Assembly (NCBI RefSeq): GCF_003339505.1
Contig: NZ_QPIW01000023.1
Span: 42,293-106,292 of the forward strand
Direction: 5' to 3'
Length of the DNA stretch: 64,000 nt
Source of the DNA: Runella aurantiaca
GTDB taxonomy: Bacteria > Bacteroidota > Bacteroidia > Cytophagales > Spirosomataceae
Shown here: positions 8,200 through 17,044 of the stretch, piece by piece
How the letters are laid out: each line of letters opens with the position of its first letter
Numbering within the stretch: position 1 is the first letter of the stretch
Made by a program: the position numbers and the translations under genes
Notes under the pieces: generated by a model
Database searches by the model: none
What the model saw: the letters and a program-made list of their open reading frames with translations, nothing else
Told to the model about the DNA's origin: nothing

Positions 8200-9960
8200 T
8201 TAGAATGGAACGGTAAGGCTGGTACGAGTGGTACGTAGATTATTGATGCGGCGGCCTTGCTGAAACACCACCTCATCGCTGGCTTTATCGCTGTATTCGG
8301 GGTATCTGATGGCTATCCATTGATTATTGACCGCTTCAACGGCTTCAAATTGAACGGCTAAAAGCGCTTTTTGTGAATTGGAAGCAGGTCGAGCTGAGGT
8401 AACGCGGGCCCGCACCCGAGCTCCTGTTGCCACCACCGTTAGGCCATCTATTTGAACGGGTGACACCGCTCTCAGCCAAACGATTTGCCCCGCTACCGCG
8501 TCTGATGAAATTGTTTGGGCGAACTCTACCGCAAAAGGCTCATTTCTTACTTCAACCGTTGCCATTCGAACGGGTGCTTTGTGCTCTGGTTCTTTGGGTT
8601 TTTCTTCTTTTTCAACGGGCTTAGGCTCTTCCTTCACAGGGTTTTTATCTTCTGGTTTTTCGTCCATCGGTACCTGCACCTTCTTTTTCCCTGGATTGGA
8701 CGGGTTATTGTCAACGGGCTTTGAGGGTTTTTCAATCGGAAGGGCTGATTCTTGTTTAGGTGGCAAACGCACTACCACTTCCGATTGAGCAATAGTAGGA
8801 AGGCTATCCCGTTTTTTTTCAACCGCTGGGCTGAATACCATTTTTGTTGTGTCTTTTTGAACCAGACCAAACGGTGGTTCTTTTAGGTCATCGTCTTTTT
8901 TATTTATGCCAACGAGCCAAAATCCGACAATTCCCGCCGAAATCACGATAGCTCCCAACAATATCAATCCTTCCAAACTCAACAAATTAGCCTTGAGTTG
9001 TTGCGTTCCAGATTGCTTCTTAGGTTGCGTGTCGGCACCCGCCAACCGCGTAGGTGCTACCTGTGGTTTGTCAGTCTTAACATCGGCCAAACGAGTGGAG
9101 GGTAGGGGCTTGGGAGTCGTATCAAAAATTTGGAGGTTAATCGGCCCTGGCGCAACCACCAACGCCAATGCTTGACGTAATTCTAAGGCTTTAGAAAATC
9201 GTTTTTCAGGTTTCTTTTGAAGCAGTACTTCAAGAATTTCGTCTATCTGTTTGGGCAATTCACCCACCCGTGTTCGTACTGAAATGGGTTTTTTAGTCAA
9301 AATTTGGTTGATGAGGGTTGTATCAGTCGCGGGTTCAAATGGCAGTTTTCCCGTCAATAGTTCGTACAATAGCACCCCAACGGCGTACAAATCCGACTGT
9401 ACGGAAGGCTCCGCACCATTCAATAATTCGGGGGCCATGTATTCCAACGTACCAACCACCCTATCTACGCGGGTGAGGCGCTGACTGCCCACCATTCGCG
9501 CAATGCCAAAATCCATCAGCTTAACCATTCCTTCACGGGTCAGCATTAAGTTTGCAGGTTTGATGTCTCGGTGCAAAATCCCTTTATAATGGGCGTGTTG
9601 CAACCCATCAAGTGCCTGAATAACAATCCTGATGGCCGTTTCTAATGGCAATTTTCCTTGCTTAGACACCAAGCGCTCTAAAGTCATTCCGTCCACCAAC
9701 TCCATCACCATCACGTTGTCGGACCGAACTTGAAGAAAATTGTATAAGGTCGCCACATTCGGATGGTTAAGTTGGGCAGAAAGTACGGCCTCATTCCGAA
9801 ACCGTTCCATGAAAGTAGCGTCGCGCAACAAATGTGGATGCAACATTTTGATGGCTACCGGACGACGAAGAAACGTATCGGTGGCACGATACACCGTCCC
9901 CATACCTCCTTCGCCGAGGAGCTCTTCGATGTGATAGTTTTGTAGGGTTCGGCCAATCAT
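8200..9960 (-). CDS. Membrane Ser/Thr protein kinase with extracytoplasmic domain (PknB-like)
   Basis: 586 residues. Residues 1-270 form a complete Hanks-type kinase: GEGGMGTVYRA loop, VAIKML lysine, HRDIKPANLM catalytic loop, DFGIAR, and EYMAPE. A hydrophobic span (LILLGAIVISAGIVGFWLVG) at about 335-355 is the single TM helix. About 100 residues of Pro/Lys/Glu-rich linker follow, then a C-terminal domain of roughly 110 residues. That domain has an SH3-like beta pattern with VWLRAVSPVQIDGLTVVATG and ARVRARVTSARP. It has no PASTA repeats, unlike the cell-wall-sensing PknB. It is fourth in the operon, 33 bp after the phosphatase gene. The kinase call is firm; the outer domain's ligand is unknown. 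Confidence 0.9.
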   Translation of the reverse strand: MIGRTLQNYHIEELLGEGGMGTVYRATDTFLRRPVAIKMLHPHLLRDATFMERFRNEAVLSAQLNHPNVATLYNFLQVRSDNVMVMELVDGMTLERLVSKQGKLPLETAIRIVIQALDGLQHAHYKGILHRDIKPANLMLTREGMVKLMDFGIARMVGSQRLTRVDRVVGTLEYMAPELLNGAEPSVQSDLYAVGVLLYELLTGKLPFEPATDTTLINQILTKKPISVRTRVGELPKQIDEILEVLLQKKPEKRFSKALELRQALALVVAPGPINLQIFDTTPKPLPSTRLADVKTDKPQVAPTRLAGADTQPKKQSGTQQLKANLLSLEGLILLGAIVISAGIVGFWLVGINKKDDDLKEPPFGLVQKDTTKMVFSPAVEKKRDSLPTIAQSEVVVRLPPKQESALPIEKPSKPVDNNPSNPGKKKVQVPMDEKPEDKNPVKEEPKPVEKEEKPKEPEHKAPVRMATVEVRNEPFAVEFAQTISSDAVAGQIVWLRAVSPVQIDGLTVVATGARVRARVTSARPASNSQKALLAVQFEAVEAVNNQWIAIRYPEYSDKASDEVVFQQGRRINNLRTTRTSLTVPF

Positions 9961-9993
9961 TTTAGTAAACAGTAACGGTTAATTATCTGTATA

Positions 9994-10842
9994 TCAAGCA
10001 ATTTCTTCGGTTGGGCGGAGGGCTTGCGGTGCTTCTGAAGAGAGACGCTCAATCAACAACACGGTGATATTGTCGTGTCCACCGCGTTGTTTGGCGGCTT
10101 CTACCAACTGCTGCGCCGATTCATTTAAGGTGGGTATAAGCATCAGTTGCGCAATTTCATCATTGGTGAGATAGTCGTACAAACCATCGGTACAGAGCAA
10201 TAAGCGATCATCACTTTCGAGAGAATGTGTCATGGCTTCAACATCAATTTCCACTTTGTTGTGGGTACCCATGGCGCGAGTGAGAACGTTTCGTTCTGGA
10301 TGTTTTTCGGCTTCCAAAGGAGCAATAACTCCTTGCTGAACAAGCATTTGAACATACGTATGGTCGGTTGAAAGTTGTAAAAGTTGGCCGTTTTTGAGCA
10401 GATATAATCGGCTGTCACCAACATGCGCGATGTACAATTTAGCATCGCACACCACCACCGCTGTGCAAGTTGTGCCCATGCCGCGCTGACGTGCATTGCG
10501 GCTTGCCGCTTGCCAAATGGCACGATTGGCTTTGGTAAATGCCAGAAACAAACTTTCTTCGGGTGTTTCTTCCCGTTGATAATACGTTTTGGCAATGGTT
10601 TCGACCGCCATTTGAGAAGCGATTTCCCCAGCGGCGTGTCCTCCCATGCCATCGGCTACAATCGCCAAAAAACCTTTTGATGACCGAACAAACAAATCTG
10701 CTGGACGCACAAACCGCGCCGCATCTTCATTGTTGGTACGCACACAACCTACATCCGATACCACCACGGCCCGTAAGTCGCTGAAAGATTCTGACAGTGA
10801 GGCGTCAGTTGCTTTAGTTGATAACCATTTTTTCCAGAACAT
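9994..10842 (-). CDS. PP2C-family Ser/Thr protein phosphatase
   Basis: About 282 residues: a soluble metal-dependent phosphatase expected to reverse the action of the two neighbouring kinases. Metal-binding and signature motifs are all present: SDVGCVRTNNEDA (about residues 28-40), VADGMGGHAAGE, HVGDSRLYLL, LLCTDGLYDYLTNDE, and GGHDNITVLL near the C-terminus. I chose the ATG at 10842 (MFWKKWLSTK) because it falls 23 bp after the upstream kinase stop. The ATG at 10938 would overlap that kinase gene by 73 bp. Third gene of the five-gene operon. Confidence 0.92.
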   Translation of the reverse strand: MFWKKWLSTKATDASLSESFSDLRAVVVSDVGCVRTNNEDAARFVRPADLFVRSSKGFLAIVADGMGGHAAGEIASQMAVETIAKTYYQREETPEESLFLAFTKANRAIWQAASRNARQRGMGTTCTAVVVCDAKLYIAHVGDSRLYLLKNGQLLQLSTDHTYVQMLVQQGVIAPLEAEKHPERNVLTRAMGTHNKVEIDVEAMTHSLESDDRLLLCTDGLYDYLTNDEIAQLMLIPTLNESAQQLVEAAKQRGGHDNITVLLIERLSSEAPQALRPTEEIA

Positions 10843-10865
10843 GGCACGTAGAGATTCGATGTAGG

Positions 10866-11750
10866 TCAATGATTTTTTGTTTTCAGCCAACGTTTTACGG
10901 GGATTTTTTCCATAAAATCTGTGAAAGTATCCACCCATTCTGCAAGCGAAAATCCGTTGTCTGCTGGGCTTTTTAATTCTTGCAGCAGTTCTGTCGCCGT
11001 CATTCGATTGGTGCTATTGATTCGCAACAACTTATGAATGAGACGCTTGCTTCTTTTTGTCAAATGTGGAACCAATAAATCGGGGGAAGTGTACTGTCCT
11101 CGTTCGATTTTTAAGCGAACTTCCGTTTCGCTGCGACCGTCGAAAGGCAAATGCCCCGTCAGCATTTCGTAGAATAAAACCCCTAACGACCAACAATCAG
11201 ACTGAATGCTTACTTTGCCATGAAACTGCTCAGGAGCCATGTAATGCGACGTTCCGACGATGTATCCTTCCTGTGTGAGTTTAGGCGTATAAGTCGATTT
11301 GGCGATTCCAAAATCCAACAATTTGGCAAAACTCTCACGGTTTACTTTTACGTTTCCCGGTTTCAAATCGCGGTGGATGATGTGTCGTTCGTGCAAATAA
11401 ACTACTGCCAACACAATCTGCTCCATTACCTTCCAGACAAACGCTTCGGGCAGTCGCCCTTGTCGTTTGATGAGTTTTTCAAGCGTAATTCCTTCGACGT
11501 ATTCCATGATAATGCAGGGCGTACCGTTTTCAATCGCATATTCGTAAAGGGCCGCAATGTGAGGATGTTGCACAGAAGCCTGAATGTAGGCCTCGTTCCG
11601 AAAGCGGGCCGCTTGGTCGGCGCGGTAGAGGACTTTCACCGCCGCGGGGCGGCGAGAGGTTTGGTGTTGTGCTTGATACACTTCGCCCATTCCTCCCGAG
11701 CCGAGCCATTGCGTTAAAACGTAGCCTTTTATGTTTTGGCCTAATTGCAT
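10866..11750 (-). CDS. Cytosolic Ser/Thr protein kinase
   Basis: About 294 residues: a Hanks-type kinase without a TM segment. It has GSGGMGEVYQA near residue 14, the AAVKVL lysine, HRDLKPGNVKV catalytic loop, DFGIAKS, and HYMAPEQ. The ATG at 11750 (MQLGQNIKGY) gives the normal short lead into the Gly-rich loop; an ATG at 11786 would add a poorly conserved 12-residue extension. After the kinase fold only about 25 residues remain, rich in Trp/Lys. It is second in the operon, between the FHA-protease and the phosphatase genes, and so is the likely source of phosphothreonine read by the FHA domain (inference). Confidence 0.92.
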   Translation of the reverse strand: MQLGQNIKGYVLTQWLGSGGMGEVYQAQHQTSRRPAAVKVLYRADQAARFRNEAYIQASVQHPHIAALYEYAIENGTPCIIMEYVEGITLEKLIKRQGRLPEAFVWKVMEQIVLAVVYLHERHIIHRDLKPGNVKVNRESFAKLLDFGIAKSTYTPKLTQEGYIVGTSHYMAPEQFHGKVSIQSDCWSLGVLFYEMLTGHLPFDGRSETEVRLKIERGQYTSPDLLVPHLTKRSKRLIHKLLRINSTNRMTATELLQELKSPADNGFSLAEWVDTFTDFMEKIPVKRWLKTKNH

Positions 11751-11841
11751 TTTATTGGTTTTTCGATGATTGATTTTATCGAACAAAGAATCTGATTATC
11801 AGAACACTATACTCTTAAAGCATGGACTAATAAGACGCTAA

Positions 11842-13530
11842 TTATTCACTTTTAGGCGTTTTTAACAATTCCATTCCGTACTTAATAGGGATGGCGAATG
11901 AGATGATTCCCTGCCGAGCATCGCCACCACCCGCGTAATAAATCCCGATGACGTTTCCTTTTTCGTCAAACATCGGCCCACCGCTGTTGCCGCCGCCCGT
12001 GGCGTTCAAGTCCAGTTGGTAGCTGTCGCCGAAGCCTGATTGTTTGGTTGAAAATTCGGTGGAGCTGGCCACTACTTGCTGCACATGGCCAGGCGAAGTA
12101 ACGGGCGAAGCCACTTCAAACACCTCAGCATTGGGTTTGAAAGGGTCATTTGACTTACGAACCACGCGCTGCTGCGGAGCACCACCGGGATAGCCCATCA
12201 CGATAATTTCTTCGCCCGCTTTTACCGAACCGTAATTGTCTTTGAGCGTCACGGGAGCTAGATTGTTGACATCCACCTTGATAAGCGCCACATCATGACT
12301 TTGTGAAGGCGTAATCAAACGGGCTTCATACGGCTGTGAGGTATTGGCAAAGACTACTTTTAAGTATTTGTTGCGGCCTTCCACCTGCGCCGGCCGACCA
12401 TCCACCATGGTAGCTTCCGAAGGAACCCAGCCAAAAATTTGTTCGGCCCCCACGGTTGGCTCTTTGGCCAATACAGGCTGTCCCGTTTTATCAAGCCCCT
12501 GCACCAAAAAGCCCGGGAAGTTGTTCCAAGCAAAGCCCGAATAGCGCGTTTTCCAAGCGGCACCCACGTGGCGGTTGGTCAAAATCTGACCGTCGGAGCT
12601 TACCACAAATCCGCTGCCCGTTCCGGTAGAGCCCACGGGTAAACCCACCAATGATTTTTTCTTGGTAACCAAATAAGGCTCGATGCCGTTTTGGGTCTGC
12701 ACAAACAGCGGGCGGAACATACCTTGCGCATCGGGGCGGTATTCATGGTACAACTCCTCGTTTTCTTGCACTTCGTACAGTTCCCACGAAATAAAAATCT
12801 TTACTACTTTATCGGTATTGGCGGAAGCGATAGCGGCGGTAGAAATCGGCTTGCCCTGCTCTACTTTTTCCTGCAATGCCACCATTTGGATTCTGGCTTC
12901 TTCTTGTTGTTTTTGGAGTGCCTGATTGTATTTAGCATCCAGTTCGGCCTGTTCTTCTCGGGTAGAATTCCAGAAGACAAATCCTAAAGAGCCAAAAATC
13001 ACAAAAGCGGCGGCCATAGCAGCCCAAAGCGTACGACGAGATTTGCTGCGTTCAGTGCTGATTACCCGTTCAAATGTCTGCTTGCCAATGCCCGTTTTGA
13101 TGGGCGTTGATTCAGAAACTTCCAACGGAACAAATTCATTGGTAGGCTTAACGACTTCTACCAATCGAGTGGCGGGCATTAATTCGGCGGGACGCGGGTC
13201 AATGTCAAAAATAAAAGCGGGGCCATTGTTGCCGAGTTGGATTTCGTCGCCTGGCTCGATGGGAGTCTGTCCTTTTACACGTATTTTGTTGACAAAAATT
13301 CCGTTGCGACTGTTGTTGTCAATCAACACAAAAGCCAACGGGCCTTCTTTGACGATTTTGCCGTGCTCACGGCTCACAACGGTATCAATTTCAGGGTCAA
13401 ACTGAACATCGCTGTCGTTTGAGCGGCCCAATGTAAGTTCGTTGTGGCCGTTGAAATCAAATTCTTCTACCTGATTTGCTTTGGCTCCCACAAGGTGACG
13501 AATGACGAATTGTTTGACTGTAGCATTCAT
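11842..13530 (-). CDS. FHA domain - transmembrane - trypsin-like serine protease fusion
   Basis: 562 residues in three parts. Residues about 28-105 form an FHA phosphothreonine-binding domain with ELTLGRSNDSDVQF, VSREHGKI and NRNGIFVNK-type motifs (here NNSRNGIFVNK). A TM helix (WAAMAAAFVIFGSLGFVFW) at about 170-190 is followed by a short coiled coil. The C-terminal part is an HtrA/trypsin-fold protease with the His in LTNRHVG, the Asp in HDVALIKVD, and the Ser in GGGNSGGPMF, so the triad is intact. There is no PDZ domain. The topology implies FHA in the cytoplasm and protease in the periplasm. It is first in the five-gene operon and is preceded by the shared repeated operator. Confidence 0.88.
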   Translation of the reverse strand: MNATVKQFVIRHLVGAKANQVEEFDFNGHNELTLGRSNDSDVQFDPEIDTVVSREHGKIVKEGPLAFVLIDNNSRNGIFVNKIRVKGQTPIEPGDEIQLGNNGPAFIFDIDPRPAELMPATRLVEVVKPTNEFVPLEVSESTPIKTGIGKQTFERVISTERSKSRRTLWAAMAAAFVIFGSLGFVFWNSTREEQAELDAKYNQALQKQQEEARIQMVALQEKVEQGKPISTAAIASANTDKVVKIFISWELYEVQENEELYHEYRPDAQGMFRPLFVQTQNGIEPYLVTKKKSLVGLPVGSTGTGSGFVVSSDGQILTNRHVGAAWKTRYSGFAWNNFPGFLVQGLDKTGQPVLAKEPTVGAEQIFGWVPSEATMVDGRPAQVEGRNKYLKVVFANTSQPYEARLITPSQSHDVALIKVDVNNLAPVTLKDNYGSVKAGEEIIVMGYPGGAPQQRVVRKSNDPFKPNAEVFEVASPVTSPGHVQQVVASSTEFSTKQSGFGDSYQLDLNATGGGNSGGPMFDEKGNVIGIYYAGGGDARQGIISFAIPIKYGMELLKTPKSE

Positions 13531-13625
13531 TGTTGTAATGTTTTTCAGATTTTTATGATGACTATTTCTTTTTGAATATCAGGAAGTTGCTTTATTTTCA
13601 GTGCTTTTGTTGCCTCGCTTCTGAT

Positions 13626-13722
13626 GATACAAAGTTCCTCCAAAAAGCCACGCTGGTAAATCCGGAAACACCTACATTTTGGGTAAGGGAAACCTGTATT
13701 TTGAAGTATAGGAAAACCTGTA
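13626..13722 (-). promoter_or_regulatory. Operator/promoter A (upstream of the FHA-protease operon)
   Basis: Three CCTRYA half-sites lie at 13671, 13693 and 13717 (spacing 22 and 24 bp). The last completes the dyad TATAGG-AAAA-CCTGTA at 13707-13722. On the minus strand the sequence GAACTTTGTATC (13626-13637), a near match to the TAnnTTTG -7 box, follows exactly 45 bp from the first half-site, the same spacing as in site B. The array is 130-190 bp upstream of the FHA-protease start and ends just before the ABC exporter stop. Confidence 0.65.
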
Positions 13723-13723
13723 G

Positions 13724-15529
13724 TTAGCCCAAAACCGTGGCGGCAAGCCGCCCGATATTGAGGGTACGGGCATTTGAATCGATGATTTCGCGGTAAAGCC
13801 CTCCTGCCGCATACAGCGTTTCGTGGCTGCCTTTGCCAATGATTTCACCTTCCTGCATCACATAAATTTGGTCAGCGTCCATGATTTGGCTGATACTGTG
13901 CGAGATAATCAATACGGTACGATTTTTCTTGATGGCATCGATGCTGTCTTTGATTTGCTCCGCCGTGATGGCATCCAAACTTGCGGTGGGTTCATCCAAG
14001 AAGATAATGGGGGGATTTTTGAGGAATAAACGCGCAATAGCAATCCGCTGCTGCTGCCCACCCGACAATGCTTTGGCTTCGGTTTGATAGCCATTGGGCA
14101 TCTGTAAAATTTGTTCGTGCAGACTCGCTTGCTTAGCCGCCGCTACGATTTCGTCTGGGGTGGCTTCCAATTTTCCGTAACGAATATTTTCTTCGATGGT
14201 GCCCGAAAAAATATGATTTTTCTGCATCACCAAACCCACATTTCGACGAATCCAATGCGGGTCGTATCCCGTTAAGGGTTTTCCATCGAGCAGAATTTCT
14301 CCACGCGTTGGTGAATAAAAGCCCGCCAATAAATTCATGGCCGAGCTTTTACCTGCCCCCGACAAACCCACCAATGCCGTTGTTTTTCCAGCTTCCAGAT
14401 GCAGATTTACGCCTTTCAAAGCTTGCTTTCCGTTGGGATAGACAAAATCAACGGCTTTCATTTCAAATGTTCCAGCAAAAGATTTATGAACAGGATGTCG
14501 AGGGTTTATCGTTTTGCTTTGACTGTTTTCGAGATAGGAGTTGTTCTCAATCATGTCAAAAAAGCCTTCGGCGTAGGTGAGGGCTTCGCTGTATTCATCA
14601 TAAATGCGGTGGAGGTGCCGCACGGGGGCCGAAACGTTGTTGAACAACATCAAGTGCAGCAAAATCGCCCCGATGGTCATTTGTTGGTTCAGGACAAAGT
14701 AGATGGTGACCACAAAAACCATGACTACGCCCAACTGCTCCGCAATGCTTTTGAGGCCATCAAAAAGATAATTGGTGCGGTGGTGTTTTACTTCGCTATC
14801 GGAGAGTTGCTGGGTTAGTTTCCATTGGCGACCTGTCTCGTATTCTTCTCTTACAAAGGACTTTACGACAAAAATAGACTCAATGAGGTTAAAAAGTGTG
14901 TTGGCTTTTTCTTCACGAAACTGTTGAATATTGCGTCGAATCAGTTTCTGACGTTTGGATTGTTCCCGACTGATAAGCGCATAAAGCGGCATGATGAGGG
15001 TGGCACACACGCCCACCCAAATGTTTTTTTTGTACATCAAAGCCAACGCCAACAGCGCATTAGCAAACATGGGCACAATATCCACAAACAAATTTTTGAC
15101 GGTTTTGGTCAGACTTTCGATGCCTTTGTCGATGCGTTTTTCAAGCTTTCCAATTTGGTTTTGCGAAAGCGCAAAAAAAGACAAATGATACGATACCATT
15201 CGCTTGATGCTGTAGTTGTGTAAATCGGCCGCTAAGCGAAACCGCAGGCGATCGCTCAAAAATTTTTGCCCCAATTGTACCAGCAAATTGACAATTTCTT
15301 TGGCAAACAAGACCATCACCAGCCCGCCCACTATCCAAGCGATTTGTTCTTGGGTTTGGTTTTTTTTATCAAGAATTTCCTGAACGGTATTGACGGTATA
15401 TTCCATCACCAAAGGAGTTACCTGAGCCAATAAAGCACCTACTCCCGTGAGAATAAAGGCACCGATTAAACTCTGACGGTACTTTTGAACAAACGGCCAA
15501 AGCTTTTTTATAAGGGTGACGGTCGACAT
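13724..15529 (-). CDS. ABC exporter, fused permease and ATPase
   Basis: About 601 residues: a type IV ABC half-transporter that probably works as a homodimer. The N-terminal half (residues about 1-320) has six hydrophobic spans. The C-terminal ATPase has Walker A GLSGAGKSSAMNLL, Q-loop VMQKN, signature ALSGGQQQRIAIAR, Walker B PIIFLDEPTASLD and an H-loop in IISHSIS. I chose the ATG at 15529 (MSTVTLIKKLWPF); an upstream ATG at 15664 would overlap the preceding gene. It lies 52 bp downstream of the unknown membrane protein gene, so the two probably form an operon under site B. The substrate is unknown: lipid, peptide and drug exporters all look alike here. Confidence 0.85.
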   Translation of the reverse strand: MSTVTLIKKLWPFVQKYRQSLIGAFILTGVGALLAQVTPLVMEYTVNTVQEILDKKNQTQEQIAWIVGGLVMVLFAKEIVNLLVQLGQKFLSDRLRFRLAADLHNYSIKRMVSYHLSFFALSQNQIGKLEKRIDKGIESLTKTVKNLFVDIVPMFANALLALALMYKKNIWVGVCATLIMPLYALISREQSKRQKLIRRNIQQFREEKANTLFNLIESIFVVKSFVREEYETGRQWKLTQQLSDSEVKHHRTNYLFDGLKSIAEQLGVVMVFVVTIYFVLNQQMTIGAILLHLMLFNNVSAPVRHLHRIYDEYSEALTYAEGFFDMIENNSYLENSQSKTINPRHPVHKSFAGTFEMKAVDFVYPNGKQALKGVNLHLEAGKTTALVGLSGAGKSSAMNLLAGFYSPTRGEILLDGKPLTGYDPHWIRRNVGLVMQKNHIFSGTIEENIRYGKLEATPDEIVAAAKQASLHEQILQMPNGYQTEAKALSGGQQQRIAIARLFLKNPPIIFLDEPTASLDAITAEQIKDSIDAIKKNRTVLIISHSISQIMDADQIYVMQEGEIIGKGSHETLYAAGGLYREIIDSNARTLNIGRLAATVLG

Positions 15530-15581
15530 GAACTTTAGGAGTGAGAAGTGAGGAGATAGGACGAGCGGCCCCGGACTAATT

Positions 15582-16901
15582 TTACAATTTCTGCATAAAC
15601 TCACGGGTGTTGAGCGTAGCGTCTGATTCGTAATCATAAAATAGCTCAACCATAGAAGACACAATGTGCGGGTCGTCAGTGAGGAAAGCGGTCAATTTTG
15701 AAGGGCGGCCGCTGGAGTTGGATCCACTCCCTAAAATACACACACACAAGGTTTTCTGAATACCGGGTGTGTTTTCGCGGGGGGTGCTTATAAACAATTG
15801 AATGGGCAGCGTCTTGTTGACTTTGGTAACGCGAACTCCCAAGTCCAGCATTTCGCGCATGGCCTGTGAATGTTGGTTGTAGAGTTGACGAATCAAAACC
15901 GACTGTGCATCGGTTTCTTCTTGGCCGTTCATGGAAATCATAAAACGGTTGTGGTGAGGTATAGTTTCATTAACGGCCAGCGCTGCATTGCTACCACTAC
16001 GGTAGGTTTCGACCGACACATGTTCGTTGAATATTTTGCCTAAATATTTTAGAAAGGCGTGGCTTGAACCTTCATTTTGGTCATTGAGGGTTACAAATTC
16101 TACGCGGGCACCGCTACCGATTTTTTGCAGATAAATGGCCGTTTCTTTGAGTTTATTTTCAACATCGGTACAATCCCGCAATAGCGCTTCAGCGCGGCGG
16201 GCGTAGTCAAACTGCGTAGCATGGCGCAGTTCATGGGGTTTTAAATCGGCGTGTTTGGCCACCAAATCCATCCGAAAAGGGGAAATAGCCTCAATTTTGG
16301 CCGTATTTGACAGCACCAATAGGCTATTTCCCTGCATTTTTGAAAGCTCTATTACTTTATCAATACCTTCCAACACATCTTTGGTGCCTTCCATGAGCTG
16401 CACTTTCTCGTTGACCTTGCCGCTCACTTCCATCATGATGCCGTTTAGCGACTTGGTCGCCTGCACCAACAACCCTGTTTGGGTTTTAATGTGGTCCATT
16501 TCCTGTTGATTGAGGCGTTCTTTTTGCCGATTTATTTTCTCGGTAGTAACCGTCAAAAACAACCCAATAAAAATCCCGACAATACCCCCCACCAAACCAG
16601 CGATGTCCAACTCACGAATGTACTTATCAATGCCCGGGCTGAAATAATTTTGGGGGTCAGTCCAATTACCATTGACAGATTGAAAATCAGACAGGTAATG
16701 CATCGTATCGTAAAAAATATAATACCACTTTAAGCCCAAAGAAATGAGCAAGATGATGAAAGGAATCAGAAAGAAGAACGTAAAAAGCAGCGTGTGTTTT
16801 TTGGTAATGTCAAACAAAACCGCAAAAAAGCCCTCATCATGGGCATTGTTTGAATGAATTTGAGGCTTAGAATGCTCTATTGGCGCAGCGTTGGATTCCA
16901 T
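15582..16901 (-). CDS. Unknown two-TM membrane protein with large soluble C-terminal domain
   Basis: About 439 residues; I do not recognise the family. Residues about 35-60 (LLFTFFFLIPFIILLISLGL) and about 110-130 (GLVGGIVGIFIGLFLTV) are TM helices separated by a loop of about 45 residues. A charged, probably coiled-coil stretch (KINRQKERLNQQEMDHIKTQ) follows, and then a mixed alpha/beta region of about 280 residues without a known catalytic motif. I chose the ATG at 16901 (MESNAAPIEHSK), which follows the promoter-like GAACTTTG; the ATG at 16979 would overlap the operator. It is co-oriented with, and 52 bp before, the ABC exporter gene. It may be a sensor or scaffold for export, but that is inference. 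Confidence 0.7.
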   Translation of the reverse strand: MESNAAPIEHSKPQIHSNNAHDEGFFAVLFDITKKHTLLFTFFFLIPFIILLISLGLKWYYIFYDTMHYLSDFQSVNGNWTDPQNYFSPGIDKYIRELDIAGLVGGIVGIFIGLFLTVTTEKINRQKERLNQQEMDHIKTQTGLLVQATKSLNGIMMEVSGKVNEKVQLMEGTKDVLEGIDKVIELSKMQGNSLLVLSNTAKIEAISPFRMDLVAKHADLKPHELRHATQFDYARRAEALLRDCTDVENKLKETAIYLQKIGSGARVEFVTLNDQNEGSSHAFLKYLGKIFNEHVSVETYRSGSNAALAVNETIPHHNRFMISMNGQEETDAQSVLIRQLYNQHSQAMREMLDLGVRVTKVNKTLPIQLFISTPRENTPGIQKTLCVCILGSGSNSSGRPSKLTAFLTDDPHIVSSMVELFYDYESDATLNTREFMQKL

Positions 16902-16933
16902 GAGTGAAAGCAATTTTATCGTTATGATTGAAC

Positions 16934-17032
16934 GATACAAAGTTCTTTCAAAACCCAATGCCCGTAAATCCGGAATCACCTACATTTAGAATACAGGAAA
17001 ACATACATTTAGAACGTACAGGTTTTCCTATA
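16934..17032 (-). promoter_or_regulatory. Operator/promoter B (upstream of the unknown protein - ABC exporter pair)
   Basis: Half-sites occur at 16979 (CCTACA), 17002 (CATACA, in the dyad TACAGG-AAAA-CATACA, 16992-17007) and 17027 (CCTATA, in the dyad TACAGG-TTTT-CCTATA, 17017-17032). GATACAAAGTTC (16934-16945) lies 45 bp from the first half-site, as in site A. The stretch around the first half-site, AAATCCGGAATCACCTACAT, is nearly identical to that of site A. Confidence 0.65.
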
Positions 17033-17044
17033 GAGAAGCAAAAA

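Noticed and set aside
7573..13530. Type VI secretion control locus (kinase/FHA/PP2C)
   Set aside because: No TssB/C, Hcp, VgrG, TssJ-M or other secretion components are encoded nearby, and the FHA protein is a membrane protease rather than a Fha-type scaffold.
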